The notes below the pieces were generated by a model. That model saw nothing but the letters and a program-made list of their open reading frames with translations. It was not told the DNA's origin and made no database searches. From VFKU01 sp964620045 (GTDB taxonomy: Bacteria; Hydrogenedentota; Hydrogenedentia; Hydrogenedentales; GCA-2746185): a DNA stretch of 64,000 nucleotides. Below are positions 55,443-63,691 of the stretch, one piece after another (the first letter of the stretch is position 1; the number at the start of each line of letters is the position of its first letter). The translations under genes and the position numbers were made by a program. The DNA is taken from contig CAZUJL010000023.1 in the NCBI GenBank assembly GCA_964620045.1, forward strand, positions 1 to 64,000, read 5' to 3'.

Positions 55443-55850
55443 TCAGCGCAACTCCACAATCGCGAATGTTCCTGTCGCCGTCGCCACGAGCTTTCCGTTG
55501 CACGTGACTTTTGCTTCGAGGAAGGCGATTCGTTTGCCGCGCTTCAGCACCCACGCTTCGGCGCGCATCGTGCCTTCGACCACGGACGACAGATAGGAAA
55601 TCTTCAGTTCGATCGTGCTGCAGTTTTGGCCTTCGTCCAGTGTTGGCAGGATCGCGTGCGCCATTGCTGAATCGGCGAGGCCGAAGGCAACGCCGCCGTG
55701 CACGATGCGCCCCGGATGATGCAGGTGCGGCCCCGCATCGACTTCCGCGATGCAGCGCCCCGCTTCCCACTCCACGAATCGCAGGCCGAGCAGCGTCGCG
55801 TATTTGTTGAACCCTGGTTGATTGAGTTGCGTCGTATCCATCAGCGCCAT
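55443..55850 (-). CDS. PaaI-family hotdog thioesterase
   Basis: 135 residues of the hotdog fold with the family segment HHPGRIVHGGVAFGLADSAMAHA (catalytic region) and IELKISYLSSVVEGTMRAEAWVLKRGKRIAFLEAKV. Members hydrolyse acyl- or aryl-CoA thioesters, often releasing trapped CoA in aromatic catabolism. The substrate is unknown. It is upstream of the sugar-uptake operon on the same strand, 19 nt from its first gene, a combination without obvious metabolic logic. Confidence 0.85.
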   Translation of the reverse strand: MALMDTTQLNQPGFNKYATLLGLRFVEWEAGRCIAEVDAGPHLHHPGRIVHGGVAFGLADSAMAHAILPTLDEGQNCSTIELKISYLSSVVEGTMRAEAWVLKRGKRIAFLEAKVTCNGKLVATATGTFAIVELR

Positions 55851-55944
55851 TGCGCGTTATTCCCTTTGCAGTTGCCCGCTCGCGCGGTGAATGCGCATAA
55901 TAGGCGATTCCTGCAAACCACCGCCACGCCGAGGATTTCTCCGC

Positions 55945-57063
55945 ATGAGTTTCATCGCCGACCGCATGAGCCGCATCGACGCCAGCGGCATCCGCAAGGC
56001 CTTCGCCCTCGCCGCTTCGCTCAAAAACCCCATCAACTTCAGCATCGGCCTGCCCGACTACGACGTGGCCGACGTGGTGAAGGAATCCGCCATCTCCGCC
56101 ATCCGCCGGGGCGACAACGCCTACACGCAGACCTGGGGCATCGAACCTTTGCGCAAGGGTTGCTCGGACTACTACCAGCGCATTTACGGCGTGCCGCTCG
56201 AGAACGTCATGATCACGTCCGGCGTCTCGGGCGGACTCTTCCTCGCGCTTGCGGCGACGGTGAATCCTGGCGACGAAGTGATCGTGTCCGATCCGTACTT
56301 CGTGATCTACAAACACCTCATCAACCTGCTGGGCGGCAAGGTCGTCACGGTTGATACGCACCCCGATTTCCGCCTGAAGCCCGAGGCCGTCGAGGCCGTG
56401 ATCACGCCGAAATCGAAAATTCTGATCGTGAATTCGCCGTCGAACCCGACCGGCATCGCGCTCACGGACCCCGAACTCACCGCGCTCGCCGCGGTCGCGA
56501 AGAAGCACAAGCTTCTGCTCATCTCGGACGAGATTTACGAGCAGCTCACCTACGACGGCAAGCCCGCGACGATGGCGGGCAAGTACGACCAGACCCTCGT
56601 GCTCAACGGCTTCTCGAAAATGGCCGCGATGACGGGCTGGCGCGTCGGCTTTGCCGCAGGCCCGGCCGACATCATCCAGCAGATGAACACGCTGCAGCAA
56701 TACACCTTCGTCTGCGCGCCGTCGATGGCGCAGCACGCGGCGGTCACAGCGCTCACGACGGACTACTCGAAGAACGTTGAGACCTATCGCCGCAAGCGCG
56801 ACCTGATCTATGGCCTGCTGAAGGACAATTTCGAGGTCTCGATGCCCACGGGCGCGTTCTACATCTACCCCGCCGCGCCCGGCGGCGATGGCGACGCTTT
56901 CTGCAAAAAGGCCATCGAGAACAACGTCATCATCATCCCCGGCAACGTCTTCAGCGCGCGCAACACGCACTTCCGCATCAGCTTCGCCACGTCAGACGAC
57001 AACCTGCGCAAGGGCGCGGAAATCCTCTGCCGTATGGCGGACCAATACGCCGCGACGAAATGA
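55945..57063 (+). CDS. Class I/II PLP-dependent aminotransferase
   Basis: 372 residues of the aspartate-aminotransferase fold: INFSIGLPDYDV near the N-terminus, NSPSNPTGIAL, ISDEIYEQLTYDG, the PLP lysine Lys225 in LNGFSKMAAMTGWRVG, and the C-terminal arginine in FRISFATS. Probably an aspartate/aromatic or similar aminotransferase; exact donor cannot be told. GAGGA lies upstream of ATG 55945. It is divergent from the thioesterase gene and is followed by a short hairpin. Confidence 0.9.
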   Translation: MSFIADRMSRIDASGIRKAFALAASLKNPINFSIGLPDYDVADVVKESAISAIRRGDNAYTQTWGIEPLRKGCSDYYQRIYGVPLENVMITSGVSGGLFLALAATVNPGDEVIVSDPYFVIYKHLINLLGGKVVTVDTHPDFRLKPEAVEAVITPKSKILIVNSPSNPTGIALTDPELTALAAVAKKHKLLLISDEIYEQLTYDGKPATMAGKYDQTLVLNGFSKMAAMTGWRVGFAAGPADIIQQMNTLQQYTFVCAPSMAQHAAVTALTTDYSKNVETYRRKRDLIYGLLKDNFEVSMPTGAFYIYPAAPGGDGDAFCKKAIENNVIIIPGNVFSARNTHFRISFATSDDNLRKGAEILCRMADQYAATK

Positions 57064-57096
57064 AAATCGACAGGAGGTAACAGAGCAAACAGAGCA

Positions 57097-57116
57097 AACA
57101 GAGAATTGCCTCTGTT
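57097..57116 (+). terminator. Short hairpin between aminotransferase and polyprenyl synthetase genes
   Basis: AACAGAG-AATTGC-CTCTGTT, a 7-bp stem, follows a short tandem repeat (ACAGAGCAA units, 57080-57097) and is followed by a pyrimidine-rich stretch. A weak terminator candidate of a type often seen as a small dispersed repeat. Confidence 0.35.
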
Positions 57117-57186
57117 CTCTCCGTTTCCTCTTGTTCAAAAAGCAGTGTTGGGGGTATCACCCAACTGCTATGCTAAAATCCATCGA

Positions 57187-58164
57187 ATGACCACCGCGCT
57201 GACGTTAAAACAGCTTTATACCCAGGTCGAGGCGCCTCTTGAGGCTGCCCGGGCTGTGGTCGCGCGTGAATGGACGGATGCCTTCCAGTTGGTTTACGGC
57301 GCCGGCACGACCCCGCCGCGTTTGGGCGGCAAGATGTTGCGTCCGGCGTTGACGTATCTTGCGGCCGGAGCCTGCGGCGCGCGAGACCCGAATCGTTTCC
57401 ACCAGATGGCCGCGGCGATGGAATTGCTCCACCTCGCGTCGCTTGCGCACGACGACGTCGTGGATCGCGCGGATACGCGGCGAGGCGAGACCTCGCTGCA
57501 CCGATTGTGGGACAACCACACAGCCGTGCTCGGCGGCGACTACCTCGTCGCGCGCGCGCTCGACATCCTTACGCACTACGACTCCACCGCCGTCATTCGC
57601 AGCGCGTTGCACTCGATTCACCAGATGGCCGAGGGCGAGCTCATTAATTTCGGACGCAAGCAGAAAGAACTCGAGGAAGAAGATTGCATTCGTCTCGCTG
57701 AGAAGAAAACCGCGAGCCTTTTCGCGGTCGCATGCTCCACTCCGGCGCTCTTGGTCGATACAGCCTACGTCACGCCGCTCTTCGACTTCGGCATGGCCAT
57801 CGGCACGGCCTTCCAGCTCGCCGACGACCTGCTCGATTTGGATCAGGACGAACGCACGCTCGGCAAGCCCTCCTGCGGCGATCTCGTCGAAGGAAAGGTC
57901 ACGCTGCCGATTCTGGCACTGAAGCACGGGATGAATGAGGCGGATGCGCGTCGCGTCGACGCGTTCAAGTACGCCGAGATCACCGACGCCGACCGCGCGT
58001 GGGTGCGCCAGATGCTGGGTACCACGGGTGCGCGCGAAAAAACTGAACTCCTCGCCCGCGACTACGTCGCCAAGGCCCGCGCCGCGCTGGAAGCCCTTCC
58101 CCCGTCGTCCTACACCGATGCCATCCTCGGCATCGCGGATTTTGTGCTGCTGCGGGATTCGTAG
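57187..58164 (+). CDS. Polyprenyl synthetase (geranylgeranyl/octaprenyl diphosphate synthase-like)
   Basis: 325 residues with both aspartate-rich motifs: DDVVD (89-93, in SLAHDDVVDRADTRRG) and DDLLD (213-217). Further conserved GGKMLRPALTYLA, GGDYLVARA, KTASLFA and GKPSCGDLVEGKVTLPIL are present. It condenses isopentenyl diphosphate onto allylic diphosphates to make the isoprenoid tail of quinones or the lipid carrier; chain length is not decided by visible residues. ATG 57187 overlaps the stop of a six-codon upstream reading frame (ATGA). Confidence 0.93.
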   Translation: MTTALTLKQLYTQVEAPLEAARAVVAREWTDAFQLVYGAGTTPPRLGGKMLRPALTYLAAGACGARDPNRFHQMAAAMELLHLASLAHDDVVDRADTRRGETSLHRLWDNHTAVLGGDYLVARALDILTHYDSTAVIRSALHSIHQMAEGELINFGRKQKELEEEDCIRLAEKKTASLFAVACSTPALLVDTAYVTPLFDFGMAIGTAFQLADDLLDLDQDERTLGKPSCGDLVEGKVTLPILALKHGMNEADARRVDAFKYAEITDADRAWVRQMLGTTGAREKTELLARDYVAKARAALEALPPSSYTDAILGIADFVLLRDS

Positions 58165-58232
58165 CTCACTCTTTTCGTTGTATTCTCCCGCGAAAGCGGA
58201 GGCCGCTCGCAAGACCGTGTAAGAAGCGGCTT

Positions 58233-58523
58233 CTACAAATGCCTGTCCGGGTCCATCTGCCCGTGCAGGACACGGATGACGTGGATGGTGTCGGTGGCGA
58301 TGGTGTAATAAATGGCGTGACGGTTCACAAGCAGGACACGATAGCCATCGCGCACGTAGTCGCGCTTCACTCCCAACTCGGGGTTCTTCGCGAGTGAGTG
58401 CAGCGCGGCGTCAATTTCATCAAGATACTTGTCTGCTTGCTCAGCATCCCATTGCTCGAAACTGTAATCCCAGATGGCGAACATATCGCTTTCCGCAAGA
58501 GCGTTTAGACGAACCTTGCGCAT
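58233..58523 (-). CDS. ParE/RelE-superfamily toxin
   Basis: 96 residues with the ParE pattern: VRLNALAESDMFAIWDYSFEQW, ADKYLDEIDAALHSLAKNPELGVKRD, YRVLLVNRHAIYYTIATD, IHVIRVLHGQMD. ParE toxins act on DNA gyrase; RelE relatives cut mRNA, so the exact target is not certain, though length and sequence favour ParE. ATG 58523 overlaps the antitoxin stop (TGATG). Confidence 0.9.
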   Translation of the reverse strand: MRKVRLNALAESDMFAIWDYSFEQWDAEQADKYLDEIDAALHSLAKNPELGVKRDYVRDGYRVLLVNRHAIYYTIATDTIHVIRVLHGQMDPDRHL

Positions 58524-58774
58524 CAACTACGCGGCTTTTTCTTGAGACGGGCCTTACGCTTGATGGCGGCCATGTTCAGCTCGCCGATGTCGCCGCTGAC
58601 CTCGCCCGCAATCAGCGCCTGGCGCAACGCGCCAATTTTTTGCTCGCGTTCTTCGAGCAAGCGTAGGCTCGCCCGGATGACCTCGCTGGCCGAACCGAAG
58701 CGCCCGCTTTCGATCTGCCTGTCGATAAAGCCCTCGAAATGGTCCCCAAGGGTAATGCTTGTGTTCTTAGCCAT
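58523..58774 (-). CDS. ParD-type antitoxin
   Basis: 83 residues: ribbon-helix-helix N-terminus MAKNTSITLGDHFEGFIDRQIESGRFGSASEVIRASLRLLEE, then a C-terminal toxin-binding segment. AGGAG lies 8 nt before ATG 58774. It should neutralise the ParE toxin encoded next and repress the operon through half-sites at 58794-58820. Confidence 0.9.
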   Translation of the reverse strand: MAKNTSITLGDHFEGFIDRQIESGRFGSASEVIRASLRLLEEREQKIGALRQALIAGEVSGDIGELNMAAIKRKARLKKKPRS

Positions 58775-58793
58775 AGCCTGCATCTCCTGACGC

Positions 58794-58820
58794 ATACCAA
58801 TATATACCAATTATTGGTAT
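58794..58820 (-). promoter_or_regulatory. ParD operator half-sites over the promoter
   Basis: Three ATACCAA half-sites: direct copies at 58794-58800 and 58804-58810, exactly 10 bp apart, and an inverted copy TTGGTAT at 58814-58820. A -10-like TATATT lies within them on the minus strand. The regular spacing suits cooperative ribbon-helix-helix binding. Confidence 0.65.
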
Positions 58821-58840
58821 TTGTCGAAGTGCTCAAAAAA

Positions 58841-58867
58841 GCACTCCTAAGCTGCGCTTAGGAGTGC
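58841..58867 (-). terminator. Intrinsic terminator of the nitroreductase gene
   Basis: A perfect 12-bp stem GCACTCCTAAGC / GCTTAGGAGTGC with a 3-nt loop, followed on the minus strand by six T. It ends transcription coming from the nitroreductase gene just before the toxin-antitoxin promoter. Confidence 0.88.
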
Positions 58868-58886
58868 CACCCAAACCTAAGTTCGT

Positions 58887-59576
58887 TCATGCGTCCTTAA
58901 ACGTCACGCTCTTATCGATCGAGTCGCGCGTCGTCCGCGTGGTATTCGCCGGTACTTCTGGGTCTTCGTAGCCGAACGAAATGCCGAACAGGATCCGAAC
59001 GTCGTCGTTCCCCGGAAACTCTTCGCGCACCAGATCCGGGTAGTAGCGCATGCTGCCCTGTGCGCAGCTCGAGATGCCGTGTGCGTGCATCGCGAGCATC
59101 AGCGTCTGCGAGTACATGCCCACGTCGAGACCCACTGTCGTGCCGAAGGCCTTGTGCATGCCGATGAAGGCCACATGCGGCGCGTCGAACAGTTCAAAGT
59201 TGCGCAGGCTCGCCTTCGCGCGTCCGGCGGAGTCGTCGCGCGCGATGTTCATCGCCGAATACATCGCCACGGCGCATTCCACCTGCCGCGTGCGGTATTC
59301 GCCCTCGAATTTGCCGGGATAATCGTAGTCCGGCGCCATCGCGACACCGCCGAGGATGCGCTCGACCAGCTTCGCGCGAATCCGGTCCCGCGCCGCGCCG
59401 GAGGCCACAAACACCTTCCACGGCTGGATGTTGCAGTTCGACGGCGTCCGCTGCGCCCACGCGAACACTTTTTCCAACACCTCGCGCGGCACCGGCGTCG
59501 GCAGGAATCCGCGCACCGAGCGGCGCCCGTAGATCGCGTCTTCAATCGTCATCTGCTGCTGTTCAACAATGCTCAT
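58887..59576 (-). CDS. Nitroreductase-family flavoprotein
   Basis: 229 residues: FMN-binding N-terminus AIYGRRSVRGFLPTPVPREVLEKV, QRTPSNCNIQPWKVFVA, and the C-terminal FGISFGYEDPEVPANTTRTTRDSI. Members reduce nitro groups, quinones or dehalogenate small molecules with NAD(P)H. The substrate is not predictable. Monocistronic, with a strong terminator downstream; the M12-like protease gene ends 34 nt upstream on the same strand. Confidence 0.9.
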   Translation of the reverse strand: MSIVEQQQMTIEDAIYGRRSVRGFLPTPVPREVLEKVFAWAQRTPSNCNIQPWKVFVASGAARDRIRAKLVERILGGVAMAPDYDYPGKFEGEYRTRQVECAVAMYSAMNIARDDSAGRAKASLRNFELFDAPHVAFIGMHKAFGTTVGLDVGMYSQTLMLAMHAHGISSCAQGSMRYYPDLVREEFPGNDDVRILFGISFGYEDPEVPANTTRTTRDSIDKSVTFKDA

Positions 59577-59609
59577 GCGATACCTCGAGGTGTTCTTGAA
59601 TGAGTCCGA

Positions 59610-61895
59610 TCAGAAAGCGCCCACGACGACGGGGCCGCCTTCTGCTATGACCGTCATCGGCTTACTGAATGTTATTCGCGTCACGTCTATCGCGGAGACG
59701 ATATGCAGCGTTCCACCGGGATTCAAGTGGGCGATGCCTTCTTCCAACGAGCTATACGGCTGCATCTGCGTGCCCCGCTCTACTCCAGGATGACTGATGT
59801 CTACCCAGACGTCATTTAACATCACCGGCGTTACTGGGTCGCCCAAGATAGCGACATCGTCGATGTTCCAGCCGCTGTAGGTCACGCTGGAATCCGCCGT
59901 GCCCATCACCCAGCGCACGTACACGGTGCTACGCCCGTTTGCGACCGCGGAGATGTCGTAGCTTTGTTTGGACCACTCGCTTTCGGCAATGGCGGGGCCG
60001 TTGTGTACCCACACATCCGTCCACGTTGTGCCGTTGTTGCTTACCTGCACCTTGGCGTGGTCAAACGCGGAGTCCTCCACACCGAGCCAGCGTTGGAAGG
60101 TCAATCCGACTTTGGTTAATCCGCTGCAGTTGAACGCCGTGGTGGTTAGCGTCCGCTCGATCATGTTGTCGGGGTAGTCACCGGCGAGGTTGTAGCCGTA
60201 CACGTTGCTGCCCGTGAATCCGCTCGTCGGATCAGGGTTTCGGCTACCGGCGCCCAAGGGTACGCCGAACTGCCACAACGCCGTCGGCGTCCAGCCTGGG
60301 TTGCTGTTCATGGGCACGTAGTGCTGCACCGTCTGGCTAGGCTGCACGACGGACAACAGCCGCACGTTATATGCCGATATCCTCCCGTTCGTGAGGTCGG
60401 TGAACGTGACGGCCGCCGTATGCAGGCCGCCCGGAAGGGCATTTGCCGCCGCCCCGAAGGTGACCGTCACGGTTGTCGAGGCGCCCATGGCCAAATTGCC
60501 GGACGTCGGCGACACAGTTGCCCATGCTTGGTTTGAACTCGCCGACCAGTTCGCGGGGGTGTTGTCGAGGTTCGTCAACGTAAACGTCAAGGCGGACGGC
60601 GAAAATGGTCCGCCCTCATCGCCTATCGTGTTAACGCCGTCGTTGGGCAGCGCCGTGATCCACGCAGCCGGCGCGCGCCACCCCGCGGCGATCGGCGCCG
60701 TGATGTTTAGCGTGAACGCATTGTTGGCGACGTTGATGAGGCCCGTCGGTTCGCCTGCATAGCTCACGCTGGGATTCGAGAACCGTTGCACGCGCACACC
60801 GGGCGCGTACGCCATGATCGAGCGGTAGTCGCCATCCACGCCGGGGACGGATGAATTGCCCCAGTGCCACCCAAGCGAGTCCGGAAACAAACCGCCGCCG
60901 GGCGCCTGGGTCAGATCGTGCTGTGCACCCATGTTGTGACCGAGCTCATGCGCGAAACTGAAATTGCCGGTGGCGCATCCGTAATGCACCACGCTGAATG
61001 CCGAGCCAGAGAAATCTCCCGTCTCGCTCAACATCAAGTATCCGATGCCGCACGAGCTGCCGTCATTGATGATCAGGTCGACGAAGTCCGCGCCGGTCGA
61101 TTCTCGGGCGATATGGACTTCATCCATGACCCCGTCGCCGTTGGTCCGCAAGGCACCCAGCGCGGCGCTGAATCCCGCCGATTCCACGTAGCCCACTTCG
61201 AAGGTTCCAACGAGGTTCAGCGCAAAATCGATGAGGCTGAAGGAGTAGGCGTCGTTGGATTCAGCGATGGCGAGATCGATCAACGATTCCATCGCCGCTG
61301 TTCCGCCCACGGTGGCGCGCGCCGACTTGGTGTACACCACCAGTATGTCGGCCACATCTCCTGCGCCTCGCGTAACCAGCGGACGCGGTTGCCCCAACAG
61401 TGCAGGCGTTGGCGTAGGGATCACTGCCTGATCGGCGCCCGTCGCGCACGCCGCGAATTCGGTCGGATCGATCTCGGACACCTGATAGGTGTCGCCGGCG
61501 CCGTACCGAATTTGAAACCATCCGTGCGCCGGGGAGTGAACGTTCGCTTGTAGGATGCCGTCGACGACGGAGATCGTCACGCGGCTGTATTCATCATCCG
61601 TGAGTTTGCCGGTCCAGGTGTAGCGATTGGCACTGCGGCTGGTTAGCGTTTCCAGTGCGACATCGACCGCGCGATCGGCAAACAGACTAAGCCGGAGTTT
61701 CGCGCCGGTGCGCGTTGTGGTCGTCGGCAATACGGATTCATTGAGTACGACATTGCGCGTGCGCATCGCGGTATCGGGGATGACGCTTTTGACGATCGCA
61801 TCACGCCCCCGCGCTTCCAGCAAGAGTTCCTGCCCCAGGGCAGACGCGCAAAGACTCCACACCGCCAACACCGCGACCTGAATGCGTTGCGCCAT
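59610..61895 (-). CDS. Secreted M12B/reprolysin-like metalloprotease with shared C-terminal module
   Basis: 761 residues: signal peptide (VAVLAVWSLCASALG), a pro-region, and a metzincin catalytic domain with HELGHNMGAQHD (H316, E317, H320, G323, H326) and a downstream methionine in SIMAYAPG. A BACON-like beta domain follows (about 430-525), then one MAM-like jelly-roll domain (NPGW...DPTSG...GYNL...QRWLGVED...SGWNIDDV), and a terminal ~65-residue module (VWVDISHPGVERGTQMQPYSSL ... GGPVVVGAF). The last three match the C-terminus of the M6 protease. Probable secreted peptidase of the same export/assembly class. Confidence 0.88.
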   Translation of the reverse strand: MAQRIQVAVLAVWSLCASALGQELLLEARGRDAIVKSVIPDTAMRTRNVVLNESVLPTTTTRTGAKLRLSLFADRAVDVALETLTSRSANRYTWTGKLTDDEYSRVTISVVDGILQANVHSPAHGWFQIRYGAGDTYQVSEIDPTEFAACATGADQAVIPTPTPALLGQPRPLVTRGAGDVADILVVYTKSARATVGGTAAMESLIDLAIAESNDAYSFSLIDFALNLVGTFEVGYVESAGFSAALGALRTNGDGVMDEVHIARESTGADFVDLIINDGSSCGIGYLMLSETGDFSGSAFSVVHYGCATGNFSFAHELGHNMGAQHDLTQAPGGGLFPDSLGWHWGNSSVPGVDGDYRSIMAYAPGVRVQRFSNPSVSYAGEPTGLINVANNAFTLNITAPIAAGWRAPAAWITALPNDGVNTIGDEGGPFSPSALTFTLTNLDNTPANWSASSNQAWATVSPTSGNLAMGASTTVTVTFGAAANALPGGLHTAAVTFTDLTNGRISAYNVRLLSVVQPSQTVQHYVPMNSNPGWTPTALWQFGVPLGAGSRNPDPTSGFTGSNVYGYNLAGDYPDNMIERTLTTTAFNCSGLTKVGLTFQRWLGVEDSAFDHAKVQVSNNGTTWTDVWVHNGPAIAESEWSKQSYDISAVANGRSTVYVRWVMGTADSSVTYSGWNIDDVAILGDPVTPVMLNDVWVDISHPGVERGTQMQPYSSLEEGIAHLNPGGTLHIVSAIDVTRITFSKPMTVIAEGGPVVVGAF

Positions 61896-62122
61896 CTATT
61901 CCTAACCCCACGGTAGGCCCGGTGTTTTTGGCACCGTTGGCAAGGTAGTTTTAGCCAAAGGCGTCTTACGTAATCAAGCGATTTACTTCTCTACTTTCTT
62001 GACATCTGCGCCTCGAAACGCTCGATTCCTAACAAAAAACCGCTCGTTTTCCCTTATTTCTCACCTGCTGAATAAATTTCCCCAGATCCCGTCTAACTCC
62101 ATGTAGCCAAAGGGGAAAACCC

Positions 62123-62767
62123 ATGGGAATGCCCTTAAGCTTGCGGCTCCGTTATCATACGGGCGTCGTGACCACGAAGACTGCCATAAATGTCCCGCCT
62201 GCGCGTGAGGCCGAGGATAGCACCCTCGTCGCCCAAGCCCGGGCTGGCGAATATGGTGCCTTTGAGGAGCTCGTCCGCCGGTATCGGAACGACGTCTTCG
62301 CGCTCGCGTACCACTATGTGCGCAATCGTGAGGAAGCGTGGGACCTCTCGCAAGAAGTCTTTGTGAAGGCGCACGCGGGCTTAAAACATTTCCGTGGTGA
62401 ATCTAGTTTCAAGACCTGGCTCTTGCGGATCACGGCGAACCGGTGCAAGGACTTCTTCAAGAAACGCCGCCTGCGCACCGTGGCGCTGGAATCGCCCGAC
62501 GGACAGACCGTTGATCCGCCGGCGGCCGGGCAAACGCCCGATCAGTCCGCGGAGTCGGCGGAGCTCGGTGCGGCGCTCGACGCCGCGCTGAAGACGCTGC
62601 CGGAGAAACACCGGATGGCGATCGTGCTTCGCGAGTACCAGGGGCTGTCGTATGAAGCGATGGCTGACGTCATGCAGTGCAGTTTGGGAACCGTTATGAG
62701 CCGGTTGCATCACGCCCGGAAGAAGATGCAAAAGGCGCTGTTGGCAGCGGGATATGCCGGGGAGTAG
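62123..62767 (+). CDS. ECF (sigma-70 family) RNA polymerase sigma factor
   Basis: 214 residues: region 2 (FEELVRRYRNDVFALAYHYVRNREEAWDLSQEVFVKAH) and region 4 (ALKTLPEKHRMAIVLREYQGLSYEAMADVMQCSLGTVMSRLHHARKKM), typical of RpoE-like extracytoplasmic-function sigma factors. ATG 62123 is preceded by AGGGGAAAACCC; a GTG at 62168 is an alternative. The anti-sigma gene starts 4 nt after the stop. Divergent from the M12-like protease gene across a 227-bp region. Confidence 0.93.
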   Translation: MGMPLSLRLRYHTGVVTTKTAINVPPAREAEDSTLVAQARAGEYGAFEELVRRYRNDVFALAYHYVRNREEAWDLSQEVFVKAHAGLKHFRGESSFKTWLLRITANRCKDFFKKRRLRTVALESPDGQTVDPPAAGQTPDQSAESAELGAALDAALKTLPEKHRMAIVLREYQGLSYEAMADVMQCSLGTVMSRLHHARKKMQKALLAAGYAGE

Positions 62768-62771
62768 TCAC

Positions 62772-63233
62772 ATGAACGACGCATGCACATTCGGAGAACG
62801 AGTCGAACGCTGGTTCGACGGCGAGCTCGCCGACGGCGAGGGCGTTCGCGCGCATCTCGCGATCTGCCCGGCCTGCACGCAGCATCTGGCCGCGCTGGAG
62901 CGTATGCGCGCCGGTTTTGCCGCGCGCAAAGCCGTGCCCGATATCAACGATATGCAGATGAACGCTTTTCTGAACGAACTGCGCGATCGTGTCGAGACTG
63001 CTCCGGCCGCCGTGCGCCCGCTGCGTTTCTGGACCATGCTTTCCGCCGCCGCCGCGGCTATCGTGGTGGTGATTTCGTTCTTCTCGATTGTGTCGCCGGC
63101 GCCGAAGCCAATTGAGGCGACCGTCATCGAACGCCGCTCGACCGACATCGAAGGCGCGACGACCAGTGTCTCCGTTTCGGATGATGGCACGACTACGGTG
63201 TGGGTTAACGTGCCGGAGGAAGACATGTGGTAA
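62772..63233 (+). CDS. Zinc-binding anti-sigma factor
   Basis: 153 residues with the ZAS motif His28-x3-Cys32-x2-Cys35 (AHLAICPACTQHL) preceded by FDGEL, a single transmembrane helix (about 78-100, TMLSAAAAAIVVVISFFSIV), and an extracytoplasmic tail with beta-type SVSVSDDGTTTVWVN. It should hold the ECF sigma factor inactive and release it on an envelope signal. GGAG lies upstream of ATG 62772. The stop overlaps the next gene's ATG (TAATG). Confidence 0.85.
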   Translation: MNDACTFGERVERWFDGELADGEGVRAHLAICPACTQHLAALERMRAGFAARKAVPDINDMQMNAFLNELRDRVETAPAAVRPLRFWTMLSAAAAAIVVVISFFSIVSPAPKPIEATVIERRSTDIEGATTSVSVSDDGTTTVWVNVPEEDMW

Positions 63234-63691
63234 TGACCGCCGCTGGGCTGGTCATATTCGCCGCTTCCTTCCTCGCCGCCGACGAGAACGCCGCCGCGCA
63301 AACAGTCAACGTTGCGATGGTGGCTGTCGAAGGGCGCCGCGAGGGCAAGTCCACGCAATCGTTCGGGCCTGGCCTCGATGAAGTTCGTAAAGCGCTTACG
63401 GGTCTCGCTTTTGACACCTTTACCAAGGTGCAGTCCGCCGAGGTGCCCTGTCATTACGGCGAAGAGCAACGAATTCTTGTCAATGAGCGTTACACGCTCT
63501 ATGTCACGCCGGTCTCGAAACTCGACGATGGCCGTGTGCGCATCCGGGCCCGCATTACGCGGCTGTCGCGCGATGGGACGACGGTCGATGCCCTCGACAC
63601 CACGCTGCAGCTCGTGCCGGGCGCACATTTGAACCTCGGCGGGCTCAAGCTCGAACAGGGCGAGCTGATCCTGGTGATGTCCGTTAAGTAA
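63233..63691 (+). CDS. Hypothetical exported protein of the sigma/anti-sigma operon
   Basis: 152 residues with an N-terminal signal peptide (AAGLVIFAASFLAADENAAAQ). The mature part looks beta-rich (VNVAMVAVEGRREGK, ILVNERYTLYVTPVSKLDDGRVRIRARITRLS) and ends QGELILVMSVK. No family recognised. The 1-nt overlap with the anti-sigma gene ties it to that operon, so it may be an envelope sensor or target. It ends 8 nt into the convergent metallophosphoesterase gene. Confidence 0.65.
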   Translation: MTAAGLVIFAASFLAADENAAAQTVNVAMVAVEGRREGKSTQSFGPGLDEVRKALTGLAFDTFTKVQSAEVPCHYGEEQRILVNERYTLYVTPVSKLDDGRVRIRARITRLSRDGTTVDALDTTLQLVPGAHLNLGGLKLEQGELILVMSVK

